A stretch of DNA of 64,000 nucleotides, taken from Euryodendron excelsum. Taxonomy: Eukaryota; Streptophyta; Magnoliopsida; Ericales; Pentaphylacaceae. Every line of letters begins with the position of its first letter. Position 1 is the stretch's first letter. The notes beneath the pieces were generated by a model that was not told the origin of the DNA, did not search any database, and saw nothing but the letters and a program-made list of their open reading frames with translations. Of this stretch, positions 22,902-34,681 are shown piece after piece. Where the stretch lies: positions 32,602,501-32,666,500 of the forward strand of contig CM065384.1 of NCBI GenBank assembly GCA_033060915.1, read 5' to 3'. Both the position numbers and the translations under genes were made by a program.

Positions 22902-23689
22902 CCTTCTTACTCGGGTAACCCCATTACCTGGGAATCTGAGTAGAGAAGTCTGTCTCCCAAGGGCAGAACTCCCAGCCTTCTCCGCTAATGAAGAAGAACC
23001 GGTCCTTCTAGTTCTTGTGTGAAAAAGGAAGCTCGCCGACCAGATCGAGCCCTGTTGACCGACCTGAGAAATACTAGTACCCCTTCCCATGCTCAGCTGG
23101 CCTGTAACAATATGAGAACTCCTCTGGTGTCACGTCCCTCCCATGGACGATTTGCCAGAGGATCATACAGCCTGCCATGATCCGCCAGCGTTCGGCGAGA
23201 GCTGTCTGGGGGAGAGGCGTAACCTCTCTAGAATCTCTCTAATTGGCCGAGGGAACAGCACACGAAAACCACCAGCCAGTGCCCCCTCAAAGATCGCTAT
23301 CTCCCCCTCATTAGGCGAGCATGCCCAATTCCTAGGGCTGGGAACCCTGCACCTTACCCTTTTGGGATCTGGTACACCCGCCGAAGGGTAACAACCTTCT
23401 CCCTATCGAGAGAGGAAGAAACCCCCACCGCTTCGTACCCGGGGTCATTCTCTTCCTTCCCCTCTCTCGGCCCGACCTCCATGGCTCGGGCAGCAACCTC
23501 AACAAGTTGGTCCCGTTCCTCCCCAACTCCAGAGTGAGTAGCCTCGGCCTCCCCTGAATCGGGAACTCCTTGGGACCCCCCCCCCAAGTCCCGCACAGAG
23601 GCCTCTTCCTGGGCCCGACGCCTCTCAACTCGATACCCGTTAGAATCGGTTCCTTCTAAGTCCGAACTAACCCCCTCCGGGTTCGACAT

Positions 23690-24329
23690 GGTCCCGAGGG
23701 GCCTACAGCCCTCAATTCTATCAAATATTGGCTTAAACAACTCACACAAATCTCCAAGGACGGATTCTAAGAATTCCGACCTGTCAACAAACCTCAAAAG
23801 GTCGGGAATCTGACCCCTTCCCTAAAAAACGGACACGCAGTAAGTAATAAACTAGTACATACAACCAGAAGGCAAAGCTTACCACGGTTCGAAGCACTAG
23901 CGATGAGTTCTGAAGCAAGCCGGCGGCCCAACTCGAGGAATGGTACCCTTTAATTGGTCGGAGATGATGATGGTGGCGTTGGGGATGACGAAGTAAGCTT
24001 TGTTTCTCTCTTTCTCTCTCTCTGCGTATTTGGTAAAAAGTGATGGGGCCGAAAATGGGGGCAATTGCCTTACAAAACTCCCCCCACTCCTTTGAAATTA
24101 ACGGCTCAGATGGCCTGTGGGGATGGGACATCAACGGTTGAAAAATGACTCATCTTTTCGACTACTAACGACCAATCCCTCGCTGCCACGTGGAGGCAGA
24201 GGAAGCGACGTGACTGCACCCGTCATTATTGCGCCGCCCCCACCATAAATGCGCTTCGTACTTCGTGGTCATACCGTCCCATGGAATTCCTCTAACCCCA
24301 AGCAGATGGCCAGCTGAATTGGGGGCATC
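23690..24329. promoter_or_regulatory. Region between antisense gene start and 3' LTR
   Basis: It probably holds the antisense promoter and, at 24321-24326, the GGGGGC polypurine tract that primes plus-strand synthesis next to the LTR. A palindromic G-box CACGTG lies at 24187-24192 and a CT/GA tract at about 24000-24025. These motifs are seen; promoter activity is inferred. Confidence 0.4.
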
Positions 24330-24933
24330 TGGTGATGATGGTTTCCCGACTAGACCAAAGGCCATGTTATTAACCGACTGGCACTTGCTGGACGCGCCCT
24401 TCCCATGTCACCGAGTCGTCTCCCGACTAGATCTCCCCAACTGTTCGTCCCCTTTCTCTCAAGCCGAACGAATACCCGCAACAGCCCACCGGTCGGGTCG
24501 GAGCCCGACCGTGTCAATAGGGCCCACTTCTGACACCGGCCACCCTGGCACGCATCAGGGATGTGGGTGTGGCGTGTACTTGCAACAGTCCCCCACACCT
24601 CTGACACCGCTCTGACACACGTCACCTTAGAGTGTAGGGATGATCCTCTCGAGTGTTCTAACACCGTTCTGACCCTCCGACTAGAAGCCGTCATGTGGAG
24701 AGACCGCCCCCATGTAGGCATACAAGGGGAATAGTTCAACCCCTTCGAAGGTATGCAAACAGGGAACCCCAAGAGAGAATCCTAAGATTTCTTCCTCTCC
24801 AACCCTTTGAATCTAACTTGAACACCGGAGGGCCTCTGGCTCCCATCGCACCAGTGGGTTTTAGTGCAGGAGATCACCGGCAGGTCAAAGAGTAGTTTAT
24901 TCCGCACCTGGGGGCAAGTTATTACATCATCAT
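24330..24933 (+). repeat. 3' LTR of the Tat/Gypsy element (604 bp)
   Basis: It begins TGGTGATGATGG and ends ACATCATCA. It is collinear with 14594-15214 and followed by the TTTGT duplication at 24934-24938. Confidence 0.92.
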
Positions 24934-24938
24934 TTGTG

Positions 24939-25408
24939 AAACGGTCTACCAAATATATTTATAAGGGTTTTTATTATGCATATAACAATAGACCGGTTTG
25001 AATGGCGTGCGATACTCGTGAAGGACTTCTTCGATGGAGTCACCAAATAGATAAATCTTCGGTCTCCTTTGGTTGATCTGATCAAACTAAATTTCCGTAT
25101 CTGCTATGGAACTTAATATTTTGAGATTGGTTAGTGTTGCAAGATATATACATGTGTGTATATATATATAACATTGTCAAGCATTTCCTTATTTATGGGA
25201 CGCTTAATGGAGCACTATATTTTGGTATTAAGTTCAACAAAAAATAAATAAATATTTTTTTTGAACAGCAAAAGGAGATTATAGGCCATAGGCTGAAACA
25301 AGTTACAGAGGAAAATACATGCGAGATTGGCTTTACATATTTCCACAGACTTCCTCTAATCATTTCTTACAGCCAACCAGAAAATAGTAGAATTTTGGTT
25401 TTTTGAAA
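24939..25408. other. AT-rich spacer, no gene seen
   Basis: It includes a TGAACAGCAAAAGGAG...CAAGTTACAGAGG stretch (25263-25311) of a kind often met in plant repeats, but I cannot assign it. Confidence 0.4.
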
Positions 25409-25568
25409 AATGCTATTCTTACAAAAAAAATTTATATAAAATTGTTATACAAACTGATGTGATAGTGATAGTTTTGTAATTCAAAGTCATTATGATAGGT
25501 GTTTTGATAGAAGTGAAGAGCTCATTTTGTATAAAAATTTTGTATAAATTTTTTATTTGTATAGCATT
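25409..25568. mobile_element. MITE, 160 bp with about 40-bp terminal inverted repeats
   Basis: The left end AATGCTATTCTTACAAA... and the reverse complement of the right end, AATGCTATACAAATAAA..., align over about 40 bases (TTTATA.AAAATT.TTATAC) with a 3-base gap and few mismatches. The centre is unrelated single-copy text. I did not find a convincing target duplication, so the superfamily is open. Confidence 0.65.
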
Positions 25569-28500
25569 ACTTTTTTTTTTTTTTTTAATCAGATAGAGAT
25601 AGTAGAATTGTGCTACATATTAAACTACTTCATAGTGTGACATATATAGTATTATATTATTCACGTAGTAACTTTTTTTACTAACAAAAGTGATCTCCAT
25701 TATTGGTAAAGTTTAATAATGAAATTACATTATTCGTAATCTCCATTATTTGTAATCATGTTCTCTTTGTTCTTTTTTTTTCTTTTTTTTTTTTTGTTAG
25801 AAGTTAGTCTATTGCTTGCTTTCACAACAAAGATCATCTCCAATTCAAATAAACTTTAAATTTATAGAAAATTTTAAAAAAATATTTATTTTTTGGTATG
25901 CTCTTTGCGTTGTGTATATGTTGATCTTGATGACCATGTCAATTGAAGAATTGAGAACACAATAAAACTTACCTGATTGAATAATCTAAAAATGTTTATG
26001 TTAAAGTTATAATACGACTTTATTGCGATAAAGACACAAGACTTAGCATGCATTATGGGTAAATATCAGATATGATCATTGTATATATATGATGTAAGCT
26101 TTAATAACCATTATATATTTGAACAAAGCATGCATGTGGATGTGGTGAATTTGAACAAGCTTTACTCCATGTGCATTGCACTGGTTGACACCTAGTATAT
26201 AAATATATATGTGAAAAATGTAATGATTTTACCAGTATACCCTCACATGAGTGGCCATTTTCAATTGGACTAATTGCGTATATTTTGTAAAATTAAAAGA
26301 TAAATTTGTTGCAATCAAAACAGCAAAGAACAATTGAGACGCTAGATAAACTATAAGGGCGACTGATGTAATTTTTCCTTTCTAGTTTCCTCTATAACTT
26401 GTTCTTTTTAACTCAAAGTTTTGAAAAACATTTTTCCAGAATAACAAACCAAAATAACTTGTTCTTTCTAGAATCTCTGCCGAGCACAATCTGTTGTAGA
26501 GCTTCTAATTACCATTTTTTTCTACAAGAGCACAGTTCAGTTTGTTTTCATCATGTCGAAAGTTTGATTTTAATCCAATTCTTTGAATACTGGGAAAATT
26601 TTGGAGATCGCTTAAGCTTATAAGAACTTGACTAGCTTTCTCTATCCCCTCCCATGAGCAGTTTGCACATTTTATTATGAGGAAGAAACTTTGCTTTGAC
26701 TTTCTTTGTTTCCACAGATTGCTGAAATTGTTAGGTCAGTTACACAGTTTATTATATTTTATGACTGTTGGTATATTTCCAACAGAAATATCATTGTTAT
26801 GTAACACTACAATTATGTCCATAGAAGCAAAATTCATGTTTTTTCGCAGACTCAAGATTAATAAGCTATGCTTGTCCACCCCCACGAAAGAATTCTTACA
26901 AGCTCAGCACAGTAAAGGGTCTAGAACCCTTGTCTTAGTCACAAAACTTGCAATATGTTTGATGCTTGAGAAAAGAAAGGGAAGGGTAGGGAAACCTTCT
27001 CTACCTAGTTTAAGATGGACGAGAAATTGAAGAGAAAGTTGTTTTCTTCTTACATTCCTTTTATTTTCATTTTCATTCATCTTTCTTTTCAATATTTATC
27101 CTATTATTTTTCTTCCTTTTTTCTTTCAATTTCAAACAAAGAAAAGTAATTTTCCTTTCACTTTCTTCTCATTTCCTTTCAAAATCAAACAGAAAAGGAA
27201 AACCACTTTCCTTTCCTTTTCCTTTTTCTTTTTCTTTTCCTTTCACAAGTATCAAACAGACTTTTAGACTGTTCTTAATTGTGATAGTGTAGGGGGGTGG
27301 ATGGTTTCCCTCATTCTATGACAGAGGTGGAAAGTTCACATTTCTTTTGTTTTCAGCACTGTTTTTGGAGTATAAGAAACCTTATGGTGTGACACACACG
27401 AATTGCAGTTCTATTTGTGAATCTGCATCAACAACCTTCCTTCTTCTCCAAACAAAAACAAACATGAAGATCAGAGGAAAATGCACCACACCCTTCACTG
27501 AAACTTACCTAGCTAGGGTTTTTCAGTGTATTGACTAAAGTTTCTTCAAAGTGCATTGATGAATCAAGGGAAAGTAGTGGACTTGGATTTGTTTCTAAAA
27601 TGAAGTTTGAGCTTTCTCTCACATTTGTGCTTTAACTTTATTCCATGCTTTCTCAACCATTTTTAAACCACAAGATACTATATATATAAGATTTACATAA
27701 CCTTTTAGAAATGTTTGTATAAAGTTGTTTGCCCTGTAGTGTTCCAACTTGTTTCAAATCTCAACCCTAAACTTTGTAACTAAACTGGTGTAAAGTAATC
27801 AAGGGTCCACAACTGAAGGACTTCTATAAGTTGATGATCTTCCAAAGTCAGACAATTAAGGTAATAATCGCGGTGGGTGGCCTCACAATCCATTGGATAG
27901 CATGCATTTGACAACTGAAAGCATGCTCTTTAAAGAAGTTCTAACATGGTATTTATAATCTGTTGATAGCTTAGATTATGCAAAGAAACAAAGAAAGAAA
28001 TAAAGAGAGACAGGCAACCCCATAATCTTTAAGTCCTTGGTTAACACTTGAGCTCACAGTTGATGCTTCCATGCCTTCAGGGACCAAGCCAGAAATTTAT
28101 TCTTAAAAAGACAAAGAAAATATATAATAAAAAAAATTAAGAAAATGAAACATGATCAATTGGGAGACATCCTGTCGCAGCCAGCAAAAGCCGCTTAATC
28201 TGGAAAGTATACAGAACTTGTAAGTATTTGTTGGGTTCAAGTTCAACCATACTTTACAGTAAACGCAGGATTGAAATCAAGTCACAAGAGTTAATGAATT
28301 TCAACCCCATAGAATATCCAAGAAATCTCATGATAGAATCCACTACGCCTTGACTTAATTTAGTGCCAGGCATCATTCTTTAGTCACACTTCCACTTGAA
28401 TAGTGTGCCCATCTTTTGTTCCCATTTTGTCTTAATATATTTCTCATCATAACTTCCACTCAAACCCAAAAATCAGTACCTTTCAGTACTACTGTGGCTT

Positions 28501-28615
28501 CACATCTATGGCTAGTTCCCACAACAATTTTTTTGTTGCTGATGCCTTTTTGACTTAAGTGATTTAATTGCTACCCTCCAACATCACTAACAACCATGTT
28601 GTGTCCATAATGAGA
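25569..28615. other. AT-rich intergenic region upstream of the host gene
   Basis: It holds T-runs (25570-25586, about 25770-25797), a long pyrimidine-rich stretch (about 27030-27250) with CTTTTCC phrases, and scattered open frames. None shows codon bias, known motifs or splice context. 27900-28615 is the likely upstream promoter region of the PSY-like gene. Confidence 0.5.
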
Positions 28616-28618
28616 ATG

Positions 28619-28625
28619 TATAAAT
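28619..28625 (+). promoter_or_regulatory. Probable TATA box of the PSY-like gene
   Basis: TATAAAT lies 66 bases upstream of the start codon at 28691, which would place transcription start near 28650 with a leader of about 40 bases. Confidence 0.5.
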
Positions 28626-28690
28626 GGAGCACTGGCTAGCTTTTATTAGACAACCAAAGATCATAGCAAGAGTCCCTGCCTGAGAGTGTT

Positions 28691-29201
28691 ATGGCAATGG
28701 AAGGCAATTTTCTTCGTCTGCTAGTGGTTCTACTGTGTCTTTCTCACCTCATCTGCTTGAATGCTGTCCCAATTACAAGTAATCCTTCATTAACTTGCTG
28801 GCTCTTTTCTTTCTTTTTGTTCTTCTTCACCCTTTTCTGATGATGAAGTGTTCATTTGTATGTGCAGGAACTAGAAGTTTGATGCATGAATATCAAGGTT
28901 ATGGAGTTTTGGGGAATACTCACTCGGTACTTTACAATCTTGATGCTCCAAAGCTTCCCAAGCTCTCAATGCATGAATCTCAAGCTCTCAAGGCTGTTAA
29001 GTTTATATTACTAATGCTTCTTTTTTTCTTTTCTTTTTTTTTTTTTTTGTCCTTTAATATCAGGAAAATACGGAAGAAAGCTTCGAGGCAGAAAGGATTG
29101 TTGGAAGGATGGCTATTGAGGTCAATGATTATCCCGGTTCTGGGGCCAATAACCGGCACACTCCAAGCATGAGACTAGGGAGAGGCTGTGTTGATTGTTG
29201 A
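28691..29201 (+). CDS. PSY-like sulfated peptide hormone precursor, three exons
   Basis: Exons 28691-28778, 28868-28995 and 29064-29201 join in frame to 117 residues. Introns are GT-AG (donors GTAATC, GTTAAG; acceptors TGTGCAG, TATCAG after a long T-run). Residues 1-25 are a signal peptide (MAMEGNFLRLLVVLLCLSHLI..., Ala near 25), so the product should be secreted. The middle is variable. The third exon encodes ERIVGRMAIEVNDYPGSGAN then NRHTP. The segment DY-x2-S-x-AN-x2-H-x-P fits the PSY family (plant peptide containing sulfated tyrosine), where Asp-Tyr is the sulfation site and the peptide acts through leucine-rich-repeat receptor kinases. Unusually, the tail after the motif ends RGCVDC. 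No frame damage. Another DY-type sulfopeptide family is the alternative. Confidence 0.75.
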
Positions 29202-31475
29202 TTCTTATTGTTAGGTAGTAGATGTCTCTACTCATTTTGTGGTATTATGTTAAGAAAAGCTGTAAGCATAATTTTGATCCTTAGCTAGTCAGTTATCAGA
29301 TATATGGAGAGGGAGAGGGAGAGAGAGACAGAGTGTGTATTATTTGTGGAGTGGAATTTCAGTAGTATGAATGTAAGAGGTTTTAAACAAATTTGTTCTT
29401 CTTTATACCCATTTTCAGCGGTTCAAACTCTGCACTTTCTTCTTTGTTTGTGTTTGAACATGTTTCTGTTTGTCCATTTGAGTCCACTAGGGTTCTGTGT
29501 CAGTAGTTTATGCTAACTCCTTGAAACCTCCAAATATGAAATAAGAGTCCATGAAATTGTTGGTGGATGCTAGATAGGGATCCAGCAGTTCCTTTGCATT
29601 AGGTACCCAATGATATATTCAACTTTCCCATGCCAGAACCTCTTAAAATATTTTCGTATGTGTAAGATCTGGGGTTTTCTTCGTTAAGTTTTGCAGTGAA
29701 AAAATATTTTTTGTCAAGCTGGGATTGGTTTGAAAATATCTGTCTTGGGTAGCAGACTTCATAGTTGTCAGCATGATTTTGGTGGCATGCATGCTCACAA
29801 TCAAATATGATGAAAACTCTTTAATTTCCTTTTATCTGCCCATGCTTGATGAAATCTGTCATAGTTTGGTTTTACCCACCCATGATCTTATATATATATG
29901 TATATATGACATGAAGCTATTGCTTGGGTGAAGAACCATTAATTGGGCATTAGATGACCAAATTCTTGCCAACCTCAACAGTTACTGTAAGTGAAGAGAA
30001 ACTTCAAAAAGAATGCAATTGCTTTCCACTACAGGTTGGTGTTTGGACAGCCAGAATCCAGAAAGTTCTCTGCAATATACCTTGTAAAGTAAGCATGTTA
30101 GGGAAACCAATTCAAATCCATTGTGCATATCTTGATCAACTTCACACCTGCTTTATGTTCAGTGGAGGAAAGTGGAATTGTGTGGCAGGCAACCACTTTC
30201 TAATTACCACTAACTTTCCATTCCATTTGGGACTTTCTTGAATGGTCCCCTGGAAAATTTACAAAGTCATATTTTTTCCTCTGGCATTTAGAGACAAATG
30301 GAAACATCACCACTATAGACGGTTGAAAATTACCGAAACATATACCTACATATATATATATATATGATGAAATTGAAGAAAAGAAACCAGGAGTTCCACT
30401 AAAAATAAAAATGCATGATAAAGCATGGAGGTACAGATGAAGCTTTCTCCAATCTTGTGAGTGTAGAGAGGAGAATTCTCATATTCTCAGGAGGCAAGAT
30501 AATGAAGAGAGTGGCAAGTTAAGATCGACTATGACTAGTGCATCTTGTGAGTTGGAAGAGGTAAATCACGAAGCTCCATCTTTGAGTATGGTAATAGAAG
30601 CATCTACAGCAAATGAGGAGGTGGCAAATGTGCAAACCCTCCCTTGTGGAGGCATTAATACTACAACTAAGGATGCAAATAAGAAAACATTAGTGGAGAA
30701 AATAAAAAATCTCGAGGATGCTAGAGAAAAGATTAAGTAATTTGGCTAGCACACCGAGAAGGAGTTCACGTTTAAAGATACCGACAAATGTGTTTACCTT
30801 ATGAGATAGCTTTTCTTTTGGTAGCCTTTTGAGTGATTTTGTGAGAGTTTCTAAAATGCAGACAATCCAAATATGCTTTGAAAAATCCCATTTTTCGTTG
30901 GAAGGAAAAACCCTAAAGCCTTGAAATTTTGATATTGCCCTGTTTTACATCCATCTCTTTTACAATATAATTAGGGTGCATGCTTTGAGAGAAATTAAAG
31001 GCTCTCCGAACCAGTTTATATGAAATTTTGTGACATTGCCATTCAGACAATCGTTTAGCTCTTAGTTCATTTTCCTTGACCGCTGTGATTAATAAACTTT
31101 TGGTTTTCTAGTTGAAAATTTAATATTTTATTCATATGTATGAACATGTAGACTTCATTTACAATGAAATCTACTGTTTATTAAAATCTAGTCAATCTCG
31201 GGGCAGTAAGCTCAACAATAATTCAGAAAACTTGTGTACCTACAAAATGAAAGGGATCGTTTCGTTGAGAGCATTACATGTCCATTATCTTATGTTGAAA
31301 CTTTTGAGATCACAAACATAAGTTAGTGGTGATCACTAGTGAGTCCTGTTCTTGCTTTTCTTGCTAATTCTCGCTTCCTGGTGTCCACCATATTCGATCG
31401 TTACTCAACTCCGGTATGATTATGTCATAGATATAGATCTCAATCTATCAAAGTTTTGATATGCAATAATTATTC
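29202..31475. other. Intergenic region downstream of the host gene
   Basis: It contains a GA-rich microsatellite at about 29306-29331, (TA)n runs near 29888 and 30350, and short open frames at 29954-30241 and 30531-30740 that I cannot support as genes. The second encodes TLVEKIKNLEDAREKIK, slightly helical and acidic, then hits two stops. It could be a relic of a coding region. Confidence 0.4.
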
Positions 31476-32164
31476 TGCTGGAAATATCGGGTCAAAATAT
31501 GTATTATTCAAGACATAAAGTAAACACAAAATATAAATTTCATATTACAATATTTTAAAAAATAAAAGTTGGAGAAAACTCATTGGGCGTGTAGTCATTG
31601 TCCTTAATAATAGATCACCCTTCTGAATACGTGACCCGATACAACAGGTTATAGTGACCTATCTTCCAGAATTCAACTGTCGCTTCTTGCAAGGGTTCAC
31701 TCTCAAGTGCAGAAGTGTAAGGAACAAATTCTCGATCGTCCCATAGATCGAATAAAAATAATATGGTGCTTGAGAAATATCTTGTAGAAAACTTAGTAAC
31801 TAATACTGTGAAGAGTAATAGTTTTGGTGAAAACCTATCAAGACATTTTCAGAGCACTTAAAGCTCTCCTGTGCAAAATCCAGTGAACCACCCCAAAAAC
31901 ATATATCACCAGCATATGTATACAAAGGTCATGGCATCCAACCTTCAAAGAATATTATAGTAATTAAAAGCCCACCAAGTAACTCATGAAATATAAATTG
32001 CTATATTATAAAAGCATTGAAAAAGTTTTAAATCACAAAGTAAAAGATGGAGGTGACTGAAATGCTCACTCAATTAGAAGACCAACAATTCCAAGATAAA
32101 TGACATTTATTATTTTAAAATACTATACTAAATTATATTTTGAAGTATACTTGTAACTCCAACA
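31476..32164 (-). repeat. 3' LTR of the Copia remnant (about 689 bp)
   Basis: The minus strand starts TGTTGGAGTTACAAG next to a purine tract. The plus-strand start TGCTGGAAATATC gives an imperfect inverted end. The lower boundary is inferred. Confidence 0.55.
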
Positions 32165-34048
32165 ATCCCCCACTATTACAAAATACAAAAAAATGTCAAG
32201 TAAATAAATAGATGGATTCGATCATGGGACACGAGCAGCTAACACATTATGATGGTGCCTTATGGACTATGAACTGACACTCAGAATAAACAAATCAGGG
32301 TTACAGAAAATTAGTGAAGTATAAAACTTCTATGAACTAGAGTCTTTTGGTGTAACACGACTGAACTTGCCACCCACATTAGACTCTTTAATCTAAACTT
32401 GTTCAACGCAGATTGGCGTTAGCCTACCTGAATATTCATGAGTGCTCTAAAAAACTTGCCTAAGCTCTCATAGGAAGTGGCTCCTTCCACACCCATATAG
32501 GTGAATCCATCAAGTGTGCACTACAATTAAACACACCACCCACATTTTGGGCTATGGTATTCATTAAGAGTATAATATTCAACCTTCAACATTGCAGTTG
32601 CACCATCACAGCATAGGGATGGACTTTCAAAACAACAGATAGTGCTTACAACCACCAAGTGACTTGTTATTACCCATCTAAACTTACGCACTAGGATTTC
32701 CATTCATGTAAGTTAGGTTTCCATCACTTGTAGCTCTTGTATGCGCATAAGCCTGATCCCCCTCGATGTTTGATAACTTAGTCAGAGATTTAACACCATC
32801 ATTTATATCTCTTTGACTAATGTCACATACGTACCAAATAATATTTTTAGGCTTTTTGCCTATCTCCTCAAATATATTGCTTGAGCATTTCATGTATAAA
32901 TTAATAAACATTTGCTATCATATTTTTCTTAGGTCATAGAACCTTTTTAAAGGCACAAATTATATGAACGCAACATATCATCTTGAAAATTTTCAAGCCA
33001 TAAAAAATATCATCTTGGATAAACCAAGGTTTCACAGTGTTCATATTAGTACTCATATGTTTCATATTGAATTAAATCCAAGACATCAACCCAATTGTGT
33101 ATTAGTCATCGTTAATCTGAATAGGCATAACAGGTCAACTAAATTTAATTAGGCAAAGACGTCACAAGCTTTTCTTCACGGATACAGCAAACCATCTCCT
33201 GCTTATAAAAATAGTTAGTTTGATCTGATAACTAATCCTTTTCATTCAAGAGAATAACTTCACAAGATTTTGTGATCATGTACATTGAACCGCTTTCACA
33301 TAGCTTTAAATTAATTTCCATATTTGTGTATGTAGGCAAACAACCCAATACATGATCAGAATAATGTGTAATCCTCTTCAGAAATATAAACAAATTTATA
33401 TCCAAACATCTTTTTCCCACGAAGGCACAAAATACAATTTAAAACATTCAATGACTTGAGAAATTATGCAAATTTGCATCATATAATTCACCCCCACAAT
33501 TCAAAGTATCATAGTCTATTCTAAATTCTCTCTTAGATAAATAAGATCCAGGCCATTATTCTTGAATTCATAAAGCATTGATGCATTGATCATACAAAGT
33601 TATCAACCAAGACATCACAGTAATTTTGACATATTATTGATGGATAAACATTTAAAGAACGACAGACGGAACCACCATATAAAATCTAGCCAAATCAAAC
33701 ACTCTGAATGTCAGTAAGACAAAATTATAAACTGGTTAGAAGCCAAAGCATATCAACATATCTGAATGAGCAGAACTCAATAATCTAGCAAGATCCAGTC
33801 CAAATGGATAATGGAATTTAATACTTTAAACATCGGTGATTGAACATATCACCCATAATTCTAAAAGAAATCATTTAACATGGATACACACATGACATAA
33901 AATATTGTATCAAATTTATGGAGGTCAAGTCCCTATGAAACATACTCTAGTAAAATTGCTTTTACCAATATCTCTTGACAGGTTAGATCCATCCACATGA
34001 GACAAACACATAGTTGCCTCATATTCTTCTTTCACCATACATATACAC

Positions 34049-34072
34049 ATTATATATATATATATATATATA
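34049..34072. repeat. (AT)n microsatellite
   Basis: A simple TA repeat of about 24 bases inside the Copia remnant. Confidence 0.9.
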
Positions 34073-34203
34073 CATATATCATTTTGGCCGAAGAACATAA
34101 AACAATTGTAATTTTCAGTAAGAACCCATAGGCATAATATAATTGACTAGGCACAATCTTCAACTACTATACCATTTAAAATTTGGCCACCATAAGGGAA
34201 AAT

Positions 34204-34666
34204 TATTAGAATTTTTTGAATTGAGCGTACACATTAATTAATTTTAGTTTTAATAAAACGGATTGAATCCAAGTTAAGTTAAGACATATGAAATAGGTCC
34301 AATAAAGAGGTGATCCATATGGACTGGGCTTGTGTTCGCCTATTGATTAATTGATGTAGTTAGATGGATAGTGTGGGCTTAAGAGAACTTATTTGGGAGC
34401 CTTTATAGGAGGGCTTATTAGGATTCAATATATATAGGCTAAGTCTTCTCTCTTCCGATAACTGACAGTATTCTACCCATAGAGATTCATCGTAAGGAGA
34501 TTAGAGACAGAGAAGAAGATGTAAAACTAATATACTATTTGATTTCAGGACTGGATTGCTTTTCTTCGGATTCAAGAGCATGGAACAAACGGGTACGCTT
34601 TTGCAATCTTGAATATATGAATTGATGTTCCTATGTTCACATTCATGGTTCTTGTGAATCTTACAT
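34204..34666 (+). repeat. 5' LTR of the plus-strand Copia element (463 bp)
   Basis: It starts TATTAGAATTTT (TG mutated to TA; the 3' copy starts TGTTAGAATTTT) and ends CTTACA just before the primer site. The first 174 bases align with 45387-45560. Confidence 0.85.
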
Positions 34667-34668
34667 GT

Positions 34669-34681
34669 GGTATTAGAGCCA
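34669..34681 (+). other. Primer-binding site, initiator tRNA-Met type
   Basis: TGGTATTAGAGCC differs by one C-to-T change from the standard Copia primer site and lies two bases after the LTR. Confidence 0.85.

Larger units (their letters stand above)
21396..23689 (-). pseudogene. Spliced antisense gene inside the Tat/Gypsy element
   Basis: The probable start is at 23689 (MSNPEGVSSDLEG). I infer four exons with canonical GT-AG introns: 22902-23689, 22644-22808, 22093-22580 and 21396-22016. The first exon has an acidic N-terminus, then a region resembling the plant 'putative gypsy type transposon' domain (PF04195): SPNEGEIAIFEGALAGGFR, then SFSHK-type text and KDRFFFISGEGWEFC. Later exons have a PPPPPPP tract and a heptad-rich coiled coil (22001-21702), and end GQIAEHA at 21396. 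Two frameshifts (about 23350, 23190) and several TAG/TAA codons inactivate it. Function is unknown; related antisense frames are known in Tat elements such as Grande and Retand. Confidence 0.75.
14594..24933 (+). mobile_element. Complete Tat-lineage Ty3/Gypsy element with antisense gene
   Basis: Two LTRs flank gag, protease, RT, RNase H, an additional RNase H, integrase, a 63-bp tandem array and a minus-strand gene. Perfect 5-bp duplications TTTGT lie at 14589-14593 and 24934-24938. Domain order RT-RH before integrase makes it Ty3/Gypsy, and the second RNase H after RT-RH is the hallmark of the Tat lineage. Across about 240 aligned LTR bases (14640 and 24370 onward) I count about 17 differences, nearly all transitions. 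Gag-pol has many stops, one internal deletion and a mutated integrase, so it is inactive. Confidence 0.93.
31476..34203 (-). mobile_element. Minus-strand Copia remnant: 3' LTR plus 3' internal region
   Basis: The LTR (31476-32164) is followed on the minus-strand upstream side by the polypurine tract AATAGTGGGGGAT (about 32165-32177) and a long 3' non-coding region. That region is related in layout and phrases to 9180-11400 (GCCTTATGGACT..., ATAGTGCTTACAACCAC versus ATAGTGCTTGCAGTCAC). No clear RNase H or RT was found. It stops where the plus-strand Copia element begins at 34204, so it was probably split by that insertion. Confidence 0.6.

Noticed and set aside
26399..27538. Several short open frames (26399-26623, 26677-27030, 27347-27538)
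   Set aside because: No motifs, no splice continuity between them, and they sit in pyrimidine-rich AT-rich DNA.
29954..30740. Open frames 29954-30241 and 30531-30740
   Set aside because: No family recognised. The second is followed by two stops within ten codons. A relic is possible but unsupported.
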